From Oscillospiraceae bacterium (GTDB lineage Bacteria; Bacillota; Clostridia; Oscillospirales; Acutalibacteraceae), in NCBI GenBank assembly GCA_028706415.1, contig JAQWBK010000011.1, positions 1 through 22,644 of the forward strand: 22,644 nt of DNA, read 5' to 3'. Of the stretch, positions 6,308 to 14,626 are shown piece by piece; the stretch's first letter is position 1, and the number at the start of each line of letters is the position of its first letter. The notes under the pieces were generated by a model. The model did no database searches, was not told the DNA's origin, and saw nothing but the letters and a program-made list of their open reading frames with translations. The position numbers and the translations under genes are program-made.

Positions 6308-7786
6308 TTAAACAATTATGCAGATAAGACCGCTGCACCCCTCGTTTATAATCCGTTCAACCGTTTCCTTCAGCTTAATTCTTGCATCCCCGGGCATTCG
6401 GTACAGCTTGTTATGAAGTCCCTCGTTCACCAGCCCGTACAGCGAGGTTCCGAATATGTTGGACTCCCAAATCTTCCCAGGACTCTCCTCAAACTCTCTG
6501 AGCAGATAATTTACCAAGTCCTCCGATTGCCTTTCGGATCCCACTATGGGGGATACCTCGGTGGTAATATCGGCCCTCAGCATATGAATCGAGGGGGCTT
6601 GTGCCCGCAGCCTAATACCGTATCGCCCGCTCTGACGAATTATTTCGGGTTCGTCAAGTGTCATTTCATCAAGGGACGGCATCACAATTCCGTAACCGGT
6701 CGCCTCCACCTCATCCAACGCATTGCTGATTTTGTCATACCTTTTCTTAACGGCCGACAGCTCCACCATGTGTGCCATCAATGTTGCTTCATCCTGGATT
6801 TCAAGCCCGGTTGCTTCACCAAGCACCTTATAAAACAATTCCGGACTGAGCAGCACCGCAAGGCTGGCGCTTCCGCTCCCAAGCTCAACCGAGGTCATCC
6901 TTGCATTGTCTACATATTCGCACCTGACAATGTCATCCGTCATTGAGGATACCCTGCTTATCTTGGTCGCTTTTTCGGCAGCAGCTCGGATGGTATCAAA
7001 TACTGTGCGGCGGATGGGGTGTTCCTTTTCAAGACTTGTGAGCCATTTGGGAAGCTCTACCCCAATTTCCCGAACAGGAAATTCAAAAAGAACCTTTTCG
7101 AGAATGCGCCGTATCTCAGCCTCGGTCATATCAATACAGTTGACCGGATAAACCGGAACCCCGTATTTAGCTTCCAACTCACTTCCCAGTCTGACGGTTT
7201 CGGCGGATGTGGGATTGATTGAATTCAGAAGTATGATAAAGGGCTTATTAATCTCTCTGAGCTCGTTTATAACCCGCTCCTCCGCCTCGGCATATTCGTC
7301 ACGCGGTATCTCGGTTATGCTTCCATCGGTGGTAACCACCAGTCCGATTGTGGAATGCTCGTTTATTACCTTTTGAGTTCCGATTTCGGCTGCCATATTA
7401 AACGGGATCTCCTCTTCGAACCATGGGGTTTTCACCATTCTGGGAGCATTATCTTCGATATAACCCAGGGATGACGGAACTATATAGCCCACGCAGTCTA
7501 TCATCCTGACATTCATGGTTGCGGTGCCGTCAACCGTAATGGTAACCGCCTGCTCGGGTATAAACTTGGGCTCGGTAGTCATTATTGTGCGCCCTGCCGC
7601 CGATTGAGGCAGCTCATCGTTGGCTCTTTCCCGCCGATAACTGCTTTCAATATTCGGAATAACCAATGTATCCATAAACCTCTTGATAAAGGTTGATTTA
7701 CCGGTACGAACCGGTCCTACAACGCCTACATAAATATCCCCCTGGGTGCGCTGGGCAATGGTATCGTAAATGTTGGTTCCTTCCAT
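6308..7786 (-). CDS. spoIVA: Stage IV sporulation protein A (spore coat morphogenetic ATPase)
   Basis: SpoIVA hydrolyses ATP to polymerise on the outer forespore membrane, forming the basement layer of the coat. The start at 7786 gives M-E-G-T-N-I-Y-D and 492 residues, the same length as the B. subtilis protein; GGGGGG lies upstream, and an in-frame extension to 7846 lacks the family's N-terminus. Walker A GPVRTGKST is at 24-32, with the catalytic-site Lys30. The C-terminus ends G-L-I-C-I-I-V, close to the conserved tail that anchors the protein via SpoVM. It lies 16 nt after the SPOCS/LysM gene and is very probably co-transcribed with it from a mother-cell (sigma-E type) promoter. Confidence 0.98.
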   Translation of the reverse strand: MEGTNIYDTIAQRTQGDIYVGVVGPVRTGKSTFIKRFMDTLVIPNIESSYRRERANDELPQSAAGRTIMTTEPKFIPEQAVTITVDGTATMNVRMIDCVGYIVPSSLGYIEDNAPRMVKTPWFEEEIPFNMAAEIGTQKVINEHSTIGLVVTTDGSITEIPRDEYAEAEERVINELREINKPFIILLNSINPTSAETVRLGSELEAKYGVPVYPVNCIDMTEAEIRRILEKVLFEFPVREIGVELPKWLTSLEKEHPIRRTVFDTIRAAAEKATKISRVSSMTDDIVRCEYVDNARMTSVELGSGSASLAVLLSPELFYKVLGEATGLEIQDEATLMAHMVELSAVKKRYDKISNALDEVEATGYGIVMPSLDEMTLDEPEIIRQSGRYGIRLRAQAPSIHMLRADITTEVSPIVGSERQSEDLVNYLLREFEESPGKIWESNIFGTSLYGLVNEGLHNKLYRMPGDARIKLKETVERIINEGCSGLICIIV

Positions 7787-7802
7787 ATCTATATTCCCCC
7801 CC

Positions 7803-9329
7803 TCAGCATAACGGAACAAGCAGCATGGTATCTTTGGTGAGCACATCGCCGTCGAGTGTGTTTTCCTCCATCACCGCGTCCATAGAGGTGTGGCAGGCTT
7901 TGGCGACCTCCCAAATCGATTCGCCGCTGTTGGCAAAATATATTTTCAATGCTGCCTTTTCACTTGGAAAGGCTGCATTTTCATCAATCAGAACATCGGC
8001 GACAGCCACCATACTGTCATCCGAAAAACAACGCCGGGTCACATCCAGGCGGGCGCTAATATCCACCTTTCCCCCGCCTTGCGTGTTGTATTCCGCATTA
8101 GAAACCACAACATCCGCCGATACTCCTGTGCTGTCATCCTCAAATTCCAGCTCAAAGTCGGAGGGTCGTTCATAAAATGAAACCAGGCCCGCCCCGTCTT
8201 TAGCCAGCATATAGATCATCAATCGCCCCGCAATATGTGATTTACCTTGCTCGCAGCGCTCGGACAGCACGGCTGCATCGCACCACATATCAATAACCTG
8301 GGCAGCCCCTTCCTCGGGCAAATCAAAGCTTTCATGAAGGGTTGATGTGTCGCGGTGTATTGCGGTCAGCTGCCGGGTATCCAACCTTTTGGTTTCAAGC
8401 CTTAGAGGGCAGCATGACGAATAAGCATCTGCTACAATCTCGGCCATCCCTGTTCGGTAGCTCTGAACCCCCGCCGCCAACTTCATGTTGACCTCCAGCA
8501 GACGGCCTTCCCCGTTCTGATTAGAACCTATGTGAACATCACTGGATATAACATCAAGCTTTACATCGCACTGCCATTCCTCATCCAGCCCCTCAATATC
8601 AATTATCTGGCTGAAGGGTATTTCATGCATTATCTTGTGTGTATCTCCCGTTTCTGCATCGCTGACATAAAGATTGCATAACATAAGCTCGCCCTTAATA
8701 ATTGCCTTGTTTGCCATCAGCCTGCAATCATTCAATACCGGCACCGCATCCCCGCGAATTAGTACTTCGGCAGGGGGCTGATTTGCGCCTATTTCAAGCA
8801 CTTCATTTATTGAAAAGCTTTTTTCGGCAGACATGGCGGGGACCGAATATGTAACCACATTATGGCGGGTAAACATTTTCTCCCCGTTGATGGCGGAAAC
8901 TACATCACAGCTTGCCTCGGCAGTAACCTTCAGCTTGACACTGAAGGAACCGTGAACATCCAGCCGTCTGGGGCTTACCGCCCGACAGTTTACATATTCG
9001 GTTTTGGCTGTCAACCGAATACAGGGGTTCTCAACACCGGATTTTACATTGAATGTGCTGGTAAAGGGTTTGGTGATTTCACAGCTGCGAATGCATACGC
9101 GTGCTTCATCAAGATATAAAACCTGAATTATAACAATCCCGTCCACAATAAGTCGGTCACCGCTTAACTGCTTTGATTGGATAACCGGCTTAAGGGTACA
9201 TTTGAGTACCGCCGCAATGTCCGGATAATAATCCGGCAGTACAAAATCGCAATCAACCGGTCGCTCATCAACCCCATCAAACAGGTTCTCGGTTACCGCG
9301 ATTGCCTTGTTTATTACTTTATAGTCCAT
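7803..9329 (-). CDS. SPOCS (DUF3794) and LysM domain protein, probable spore coat/cortex-interface protein
   Basis: The 508-residue protein starts M-D-Y-K-V-I-N-K with P-D-I-A-A-V-L (about 36-42), a hallmark of DUF3794/SPOCS proteins, and carries at least two SPOCS-like beta-rich segments. A C-terminal LysM module (about 460-507: S-G-E-S-I-W-E-V-A-K, then L-V-P) should bind peptidoglycan or chitin-like glycan. This domain order is common in clostridia next to spoIVA and plays a part comparable to B. subtilis SpoVID or SafA, joining coat to spore surface. GGAGAGGAG precedes the ATG. No signal peptide is seen, as expected for a mother-cell coat protein. Confidence 0.9.
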   Translation of the reverse strand: MDYKVINKAIAVTENLFDGVDERPVDCDFVLPDYYPDIAAVLKCTLKPVIQSKQLSGDRLIVDGIVIIQVLYLDEARVCIRSCEITKPFTSTFNVKSGVENPCIRLTAKTEYVNCRAVSPRRLDVHGSFSVKLKVTAEASCDVVSAINGEKMFTRHNVVTYSVPAMSAEKSFSINEVLEIGANQPPAEVLIRGDAVPVLNDCRLMANKAIIKGELMLCNLYVSDAETGDTHKIMHEIPFSQIIDIEGLDEEWQCDVKLDVISSDVHIGSNQNGEGRLLEVNMKLAAGVQSYRTGMAEIVADAYSSCCPLRLETKRLDTRQLTAIHRDTSTLHESFDLPEEGAAQVIDMWCDAAVLSERCEQGKSHIAGRLMIYMLAKDGAGLVSFYERPSDFELEFEDDSTGVSADVVVSNAEYNTQGGGKVDISARLDVTRRCFSDDSMVAVADVLIDENAAFPSEKAALKIYFANSGESIWEVAKACHTSMDAVMEENTLDGDVLTKDTMLLVPLC

Positions 9330-9384
9330 AAGGGCTCCTCTCCTTTGCGCTTACTCTACAATCAAATATATTCGACCTGTCCAC

Positions 9385-9392
9385 CAAGTATG
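9385..9392 (-). promoter_or_regulatory. Possible sigma-E/K type -10 element for the SPOCS-spoIVA operon
   Basis: CATACTTG on the minus strand, 56 nt before the SPOCS gene start, resembles the mother-cell sigma -10 element (CATACAAT-like). The expected -35 is not convincing, so this is a weak call supported mainly by the need for mother-cell expression. Confidence 0.3.
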
Positions 9393-9449
9393 CCGACGGT
9401 ATGGTAATTTTACAAATATTTTTATTTTAACTAATTTATTGTGCTTTGG

Positions 9450-9478
9450 TTGTATGTAATTTATTTCTATGCTATTAT
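9450..9478 (+). promoter_or_regulatory. Candidate sigma-A promoter for the PIG-L deacetylase gene
   Basis: TTGTAT (9450-9455) and TATTAT (9473-9478) are 17 nt apart, and a TGC just before the -10 gives an extended -10 flavour. The predicted start would be about 30 nt before the ATG at 9516. Confidence 0.45.
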
Positions 9479-9515
9479 CAAATATATCCATCTATATGGA
9501 AGGGATTATATAAAT

Positions 9516-11204
9516 ATGCAGGTTTTATTTAAAAAGAAAGCTGCCGCACTTGTTATAATAATATTGTTAACATCCTCTTATTATGCCGGTGCAGGGGAAA
9601 TATCACAAAAAGGGAAAGTGGCGCGTTCGGCCTCTTTACCCCTGACCCTGACAAGCGATACGAACTCATCAAACCTCTCGGCATCAACCGATGGGGATAG
9701 TCAAACTGTCTGGAAATGGAATAAAACAACCTCTCTTAAAATAAAAAGTAAAAAAGATATAGGGTCGATATACATAATCTGGGATAGAAAGCCTGTTCCG
9801 TTTTCGCTTATTCTTCCCAAGCCACCCGTTACAACAACCCCTTCGACCACCACGACACAAAAGTCCACAACGCAAAAGCCCACAACCCCCACAACTTCGA
9901 CGACCACCACCCCGACGACTACAAGCACCCCGACGACTATCACCACCTCTCAAGCCACCACGACCGAAACCGCAGTCGGCTTGAATTCAGAAAATTATAT
10001 GATAAGTAACAAAACATCATTCCAAATACTCACCTGCGGCACCAGCGGATTTTTGCATGAATACATAAAAATATCAAATCCCGGCCGTTCATTCACCTTA
10101 ACCCTTCACAATCAAGATGGTATGATTATGGATATATACGCCTTTGGGCCGAATGAAACCCCCGGATGGGTTCAGCGATGGCAGCCCATGCTGGATAAGG
10201 CTGATATGCTTGTGTTTTCAACCCATGCAGATGATGAGCATCTGTGGTACGGGGGGACCCTGCCGGTTTATGCAGGAGAGTATAAGAAAAAGGTTCAAGT
10301 AGCCTACCTTATTAGTCATGGAAAAGCCCGGAATGAATATTACCGCAACCATGAGCTGCTGGACGGGCTTTGGAAGGTGGGAGTTCGAAGTTATCCCATG
10401 ATTTCCGATTTTGAGGATTACTATGCCACCAGCTTAAAAGAAGCCTTTACCCTTTATAATGAAGAAGCAATGATAAAATACACGGTTATGCTACTGCGCC
10501 GTTTCAAACCCGATGTGGTTGTCGGTCACGATCCCAATGGCGAATACGGGCATGGGGTGCACAGACTTTGTTCCCATTGCCTGAAAGAGGCAATCCCCAA
10601 AAGCTCAAATCCCGAATATGATTTAAAAACAGCCTCTGAACACGGTCTTTGGAAAATAAAAAAGTGCTATCTTCATCTTTATAATAAGAATAGAATTGTT
10701 ATGGACTGGGATGTTCCGTTAAAGGCATTCGGAGGTAAAACCGGATTTGAGATGGCGGTTGCAGGATACAAATGTCATTTATCTCAGCAAAGTAATTGGT
10801 TTTATGTTCCGGGTAAGGGCGACATCAATGACTGCAGAAAGTTTGGCCTGTATTTCACCACGGTGGGAAAGGATGTTGCCAAGAACGATTTTTTTGAGCA
10901 TATTGCTCCGGTAATTCCGGTTACCCGCCCCCCAATAACAGATAATATAAGCACCGACACCCACACTTCAGCGGTTTCCACCACCACCCTGTCTGATACA
11001 ACGGTTATGCCTACTTCCTCGTCGGTTATGCCACCATCCACCACTACCGAGCTTGAGGTTTTAGGCAGAGTTCCCGACAACCCCACGATTCATTTTACTC
11101 ACATTATGGTACTGTCCGGTATTTCATCTATATTAGTAGTTTGTATAGCCGGGTTGTTTATTTCATATATTCGCAAAAAGTATTCAATGAGCATTTTTAA
11201 ATAA
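9516..11204 (+). CDS. Exported, membrane-anchored PIG-L/LmbE family deacetylase with Thr-rich segments
   Basis: The 562-residue protein starts at ATG 9516 behind GGAAGGG; the track-length extension upstream would ruin the signal peptide (M-Q-V-L-F-K-K-K, then a hydrophobic run to about residue 28). The PIG-L zinc motif T-H-A-D-D-E (His237) and the second motif G-H-D-P-N-G-E-Y-G-H-G-V-H (from about 337) are intact, so it probably removes N-acetyl groups from a GlcNAc-type glycan outside the cell. Before it is a beta-rich domain that is split by a Thr-rich stretch (about 104-152). A second Thr/Ser-rich stalk (about 480-515) leads to one C-terminal helix (about 530-553) with a basic tail, and no LPXTG motif. 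It stands alone between divergent spo genes and the riboswitch. Confidence 0.9.
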   Translation: MQVLFKKKAAALVIIILLTSSYYAGAGEISQKGKVARSASLPLTLTSDTNSSNLSASTDGDSQTVWKWNKTTSLKIKSKKDIGSIYIIWDRKPVPFSLILPKPPVTTTPSTTTTQKSTTQKPTTPTTSTTTTPTTTSTPTTITTSQATTTETAVGLNSENYMISNKTSFQILTCGTSGFLHEYIKISNPGRSFTLTLHNQDGMIMDIYAFGPNETPGWVQRWQPMLDKADMLVFSTHADDEHLWYGGTLPVYAGEYKKKVQVAYLISHGKARNEYYRNHELLDGLWKVGVRSYPMISDFEDYYATSLKEAFTLYNEEAMIKYTVMLLRRFKPDVVVGHDPNGEYGHGVHRLCSHCLKEAIPKSSNPEYDLKTASEHGLWKIKKCYLHLYNKNRIVMDWDVPLKAFGGKTGFEMAVAGYKCHLSQQSNWFYVPGKGDINDCRKFGLYFTTVGKDVAKNDFFEHIAPVIPVTRPPITDNISTDTHTSAVSTTTLSDTTVMPTSSSVMPPSTTTELEVLGRVPDNPTIHFTHIMVLSGISSILVVCIAGLFISYIRKKYSMSIFK

Positions 11205-11229
11205 TTTTCTACTATTTGGTAATTTTATG

Positions 11230-11258
11230 TTGACAAATGTAATTTATGTAATTATAAT
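11230..11258 (+). promoter_or_regulatory. Consensus sigma-A promoter driving the riboswitch transcript
   Basis: TTGACA (11230-11235), a 17-nt spacer, and TATAAT (11253-11258) match the housekeeping consensus at every position. It lies about 25 nt upstream of the riboswitch aptamer. Confidence 0.9.
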
Positions 11259-11282
11259 GTATTTGTAGTTAATTAAATAAAT

Positions 11283-11358
11283 TAGCAAAGCAGACGAAAG
11301 TCTGTGACGCAAAGTAATGAGTCTAAGGTGATTTTTTCACTATGATTGTCAAGCTGCA
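11283..11358 (+). promoter_or_regulatory. Cyclic-di-GMP-I riboswitch (GEMM-I) aptamer
   Basis: Conserved GEMM-I strings appear in order. AGCAAAG is followed by the P2 hairpin GCAGAC-GAAA-GTCTGT with its GAAA tetraloop. GACGCAAAG comes next, then GTCTAAGG, a GGTGA/TCACT hairpin, and finally ATGATTGTCAAGCTGC. This order and spacing fit RF01051. The closing helix P1 is short here: GCA pairs with TGC, and the next pair would be an A-A mismatch. The 3' end of the aptamer is also the 5' arm of the terminator that follows, so ligand binding and terminator formation compete for the same bases. The direction of control (on or off) cannot be read with certainty; the overlap suggests that binding disrupts the terminator. 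Confidence 0.92.
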
Positions 11359-11384
11359 TTATAATAAATAATGCAGCTTTTTTT
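11351..11384 (+). terminator. Riboswitch expression-platform terminator
   Basis: AAGCTGCATTAT (11351-11362) pairs perfectly with ATAATGCAGCTT (11368-11379) around AATAA, and a T-run follows, with more T after GCC. The 5' arm reuses the last bases of the aptamer. Confidence 0.93.
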
Positions 11385-11458
11385 GCCTTTTTTTAAATGA
11401 CCGTGTAGTTTTTGTATGGTAATTCAGATTATAATTAAGTGGGAGAGGAAGAATTCGA

Positions 11459-12106
11459 GTGAATAATTATTCAGAAAATGAAGGCTGCCAAGAAAGCAAC
11501 GACTCTGTTTTTGACCAACCTTATGTTGATTCTAACGCTTTGCCGGAGCAATCCAATCCTGAAAATGATTATTTAAAAAGTGAGCTGGAAGCACTTCGAA
11601 GCAGTATTTCCGACCTTGAATTATCCAACCTCGCTCTTAATAAAAGCCTGCTGGATAACCAGTTTGAGATACGGCAGCTGCAATTGCAAATTGAGGAGCT
11701 GCGTACCCTTTATCAAGACGGCGGGGCGACATGCCGTGATAATGTCGGGGATATGGCTTGTAATGATATTCAATATAATATAAATTCACCTATGGGGGAG
11801 TTTGCCGACACACCAAAACAAGCAGAGTATATTCAGCCGGCCTCGGTGCCCGATTCTGCTGATGATAAGCCACTATTTGATAATATAAACTTCAATTTCG
11901 ATGAAGCTTTTGTTCTTCCGAGGAACGATGGTTCAAGTATTCTGGATAAATCGGGTGTAACCCCAGCTGAATGGCACAAAATTCAATTTGACCCCGCCCC
12001 CCGCCCTGAGCAAGATGCTTCCTCCACCGGTGAAAACAATTCCAAGTCTTCGGCAAAACGGGTTAGCAATATTAATGACCTGCTGAAAAAATACAAGGGT
12101 TTTTAG
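11459..12106 (+). CDS. Unrecognised coiled-coil protein under cyclic-di-GMP riboswitch control
   Basis: I do not recognise this 215-residue protein. It starts at GTG 11459 with GGGAGAGG 10 nt upstream; no ATG is available in frame for most of the gene. It is acidic, has no signal peptide or membrane helix, and has a clear heptad-type segment (about 38-86: L-K-S-E-L-E-A-L, L-D-N-Q-F-E-I-R-Q-L-Q-L-Q-I-E-E-L). The middle is low-complexity, rich in Asp, Pro and Asn, and the end is basic (K-R-V-S-N-I-N-D-L-L-K-K-Y-K-G-F), which looks like a short docking peptide. It is the only gene downstream of the riboswitch, so cyclic-di-GMP should set its level. It could be a cytoplasmic scaffold or adaptor; that is inference. 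Confidence 0.85.
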   Translation: MNNYSENEGCQESNDSVFDQPYVDSNALPEQSNPENDYLKSELEALRSSISDLELSNLALNKSLLDNQFEIRQLQLQIEELRTLYQDGGATCRDNVGDMACNDIQYNINSPMGEFADTPKQAEYIQPASVPDSADDKPLFDNINFNFDEAFVLPRNDGSSILDKSGVTPAEWHKIQFDPAPRPEQDASSTGENNSKSSAKRVSNINDLLKKYKGF

Positions 12107-12116
12107 AGGTGGCCTT

Positions 12117-12272
12117 ATACTGTTCTCAAGTAAAAGGTGAGACAAAATTTGCGAGGATGTTTTTCGTCATGCAAGGCGGAGGAGGAGAGCGGGCTGACGC
12201 CCGCCGACGACAACAACGCTGTATGGCGGAAAAGACCGCAAAGATGTCTTGATTTTTACTTGAGAGCAGTAT
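12117..12272. mobile_element. Complete 156-bp small terminal-inverted-repeat element (MITE-like)
   Basis: The left terminal repeat ATACTGTTCTCAAGTAAAA (12117-12135) and its complement at 12254-12272 match with one mismatch. The interior has no ORF of note and contains the hairpin GCGGGC-TGAC-GCCCGC (12189-12204). Related copies or fragments occur at 4457, 4555, 16368, 16537 and 16795. The target duplication is ambiguous: TTA flanks both sides if the repeat is taken to start at TACTG, but this does not hold at the other copies. The element ends on the first base of the feoB stop codon (minus strand). No transposase is in the window, so mobility would be in trans. Confidence 0.75.
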
Positions 12273-14326
12273 TAAATCAGTCTGATTATGTTTGCCGCCA
12301 ATGTTCCGAATTGATAAACTATAAATGCCGCAGTCCACGCCATTCCCGACTGCACCAGCCACCAGCCCAGCGCCAATTTGGTGGAATGAAGCTCCCTTCT
12401 CATGGTTGAAAATGCTGCCAAACATGGCGAATATAAAAGCACAAACACAAGAAAGGACAATGCCGAGACCGGAGTAAATGCCTGCTGAAGGGCGGCAGAT
12501 ATCGAGGTTCCGGCGGCGGGATTATAAAGAATGGAAAGGGTTCCGACTATGGCTTCCTTGGCAATCAGTCCGGTAACAAGGGCTACCGCCGCCTGCCAAA
12601 ACCCTATGCCAAGCGGCTTAAGTATCGGGACAAGCAGATACCCGATACCGGCAAGTATACTGTCCTTACCATACCCCGAAGGCAATCGGTGGAGCGAAAA
12701 ATCAAATTCCCGCATAAACCAGATAATAACCGATGCAAGCAGCAACACCGTACCCGCACGAACCATGAAATCCCAAACCCTCTGGGACATGTTTCTCCAC
12801 AATGTCTTGGGAGTAGGAAGGCGATAGGGCGGCAGTTCCATTAAAAAGGGGGTATGTTCTTTTTTAAATAGTGTCTTTTGCAAAATGCCCGCCGCCACGG
12901 CACCCACAGCCAGACCAACTGCATAAAGGCTTGCCACAACCATCACCGCCATCTGCTTTGGGAAAAAGGCCGCAGAAATCATTGCATACACCGGCATTTT
13001 TGCAGAGCATGATAAAAACGGTGTCAAGAGTATGGTCATTCGTCTTTCACGCATACTGTTTAGGGTGCGGGCAGCCATCACACCGGACACGGTACATCCA
13101 AATCCCATCAGCAAGGGGACAAATGAACGCCCGGACAACCCCGATTTGTTTAATGGTTTGTCCATAAGAAAGGCGGCTCTTGCCATGTAACCGCTGTCCT
13201 CCAATATCGACAGAAACAAAAACAGAAGTAAAAGCTGGGGTAAAAAGGCCACAATAGAACCCACTCCCCCAAAAATTCCATCGCAACAAAGGCTGACAGC
13301 CCAGTCAGCAACTCCTGCCCTCACCAGCATATTATTAAAGCCGGGGACAATCAGGTCATAAATTATGTTTTTAAGACTTTCGGACATCCATGCCCCGATT
13401 GATCCGAATGTAATATAAAAGACAAGTGCCATCACCGACAAAAACAAGGGCAGTGCCACATATTTGTTGGTTACCACCCGGTCAATCTTTTCAGATCCGG
13501 TTGGGGCATCGGCTTTTCCGTTCCGCTTCACACATTCTTTGCATAAACGGCCGATATACTTGTATTTTTGCTCTGCTATTATAATATCATGCTCCCCATA
13601 TCGGGCTTCGGCTTCAGCCATGATTTTATTAATGCTTCTCTTCTCATCATCATCAAGATGAAGCAGGTTACCAATTTCATCATCATCATCAAAAAGCCTT
13701 ACCGCGGCAAATCTCTTGGGTATGCCCCGACCCTTACAGCCGTTTGATATTATCTCTTCAATTTTCTTTATTGCATCGGCCACCGGCTTTGAGTATATTT
13801 TTTCATTGTTATCACAATACTTATTGTTGGGGTACCTGTGCGCAATTTCCAGAAATTTCTGGATGCCCTGCACCTGTCTTGCTGATATGGAGCATATAGG
13901 CACACCAAGCCTATCTTCAAGCAGCTTCACATTGATATCCAAGCCCCTTTTTTTAAGCATATCGGTCATATTTAACGCAACAACCATTGGGCGACCCATT
14001 TCCGCGAGCTGGAGGGTTAGATACATACTGCGTTCAAGATTGGTGGCATCCACCACATTTAAAATTACATCCGGCTTACCGTTTATCAAAAAGCCGCGCG
14101 CCACCCGCTCCTCTGCCGAACAAGGGGACAACGAATACAGCCCCGGCAGATCCACCACCCTGATATCCGCTCCGCGAAGTTTAACATATCCCTCTTTTTT
14201 TTCGACGGTTACTCCCGGCCAGTTGCCGACATGTTGGTTTGAACCCGTTATTTCATTAAAAAGGGTCGTTTTTCCACTGTTTGGGTTGCCCACAAGGGCA
14301 TAAACGCTGCTCAAATTTATGACCAT
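12272..14326 (-). CDS. feoB: Ferrous iron transport protein B
   Basis: FeoB is the membrane Fe(II) uptake protein with an N-terminal G domain. The 684-residue product has G1 GNPNSGKTT (13-21), G3 D-L-P-G, G4 N-M-T-D and G5 S-A-R, then polytopic membrane segments with the G-C-T-V-S-G-V and F-L-S-C-S-A-K motifs of the gate regions. The ATG at 14326 is only 12 nt after feoA and has AAAAGGG almost touching it; TTG at 14312-14314 has a better-spaced site and would give M-S-S-V-Y-A-L-V-G-N-P-N, so the true start may be four codons later. It is co-transcribed with feoA. The stop codon abuts the small mobile element at 12117-12272. Confidence 0.97.
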   Translation of the reverse strand: MVINLSSVYALVGNPNSGKTTLFNEITGSNQHVGNWPGVTVEKKEGYVKLRGADIRVVDLPGLYSLSPCSAEERVARGFLINGKPDVILNVVDATNLERSMYLTLQLAEMGRPMVVALNMTDMLKKRGLDINVKLLEDRLGVPICSISARQVQGIQKFLEIAHRYPNNKYCDNNEKIYSKPVADAIKKIEEIISNGCKGRGIPKRFAAVRLFDDDDEIGNLLHLDDDEKRSINKIMAEAEARYGEHDIIIAEQKYKYIGRLCKECVKRNGKADAPTGSEKIDRVVTNKYVALPLFLSVMALVFYITFGSIGAWMSESLKNIIYDLIVPGFNNMLVRAGVADWAVSLCCDGIFGGVGSIVAFLPQLLLLFLFLSILEDSGYMARAAFLMDKPLNKSGLSGRSFVPLLMGFGCTVSGVMAARTLNSMRERRMTILLTPFLSCSAKMPVYAMISAAFFPKQMAVMVVASLYAVGLAVGAVAAGILQKTLFKKEHTPFLMELPPYRLPTPKTLWRNMSQRVWDFMVRAGTVLLLASVIIWFMREFDFSLHRLPSGYGKDSILAGIGYLLVPILKPLGIGFWQAAVALVTGLIAKEAIVGTLSILYNPAAGTSISAALQQAFTPVSALSFLVFVLLYSPCLAAFSTMRRELHSTKLALGWWLVQSGMAWTAAFIVYQFGTLAANIIRLI

Positions 14327-14338
14327 CCCTTTTCTGCC

Positions 14339-14572
14339 TCAATAATTTGTGGCAACATTAATTTTTCCCGCGTCCGAACGCCGAATGCTCATATTAAATC
14401 CACGAATTCTTATTTCTAACGGATCTCCCATGGGAGCCGTTCTCAACACCACAACCGAAACGCCGGGCGTTAGACCTAAATCAATTATCCTGCGGCGAAC
14501 CGTGCCTTTACAATTCAGATCTGTTATAACTGCCGGTTGCCCGACCTTTAAGTCATTTAGTGTTTTTTCCAT
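14339..14572 (-). CDS. feoA: Ferrous iron transport protein A
   Basis: The 77-residue protein is a single SH3-like FeoA domain with D-L-G-L-T-P-G and the closing I-R-I-R-G-F-N-M-S-I-R. FeoA is a cytoplasmic accessory of FeoB. It is followed by feoB at 12 nt. AAAGG lies about 16 nt before the ATG; a two-codon ORF, ATG-CAA-TAA, overlaps the start as TAATG and has better spacing from the ribosome-binding site, so initiation may be by coupling. Confidence 0.95.
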   Translation of the reverse strand: MEKTLNDLKVGQPAVITDLNCKGTVRRRIIDLGLTPGVSVVVLRTAPMGDPLEIRIRGFNMSIRRSDAGKINVATNY

Positions 14573-14626
14573 TATTGCATAATCATACCTTTACAAACAC
14601 ATAATATTAACAAAGGGGGGTGAAAT

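Noticed and set aside
6257..6946. Plus-strand ORF (229 codons) opposite spoIVA
   Set aside because: Antisense shadow of spoIVA, which matches its family over the full length.
9684..9953. Minus-strand Gly/Arg/Cys-rich or Val-rich ORFs opposite the Thr-rich stretch
   Set aside because: Low-complexity complements of the ACN-codon repeat with no ribosome-binding site.
12117..12272. Insertion sequence with a transposase
   Set aside because: No ORF of suitable length or motif lies between the terminal repeats, so it is a non-autonomous element at most.
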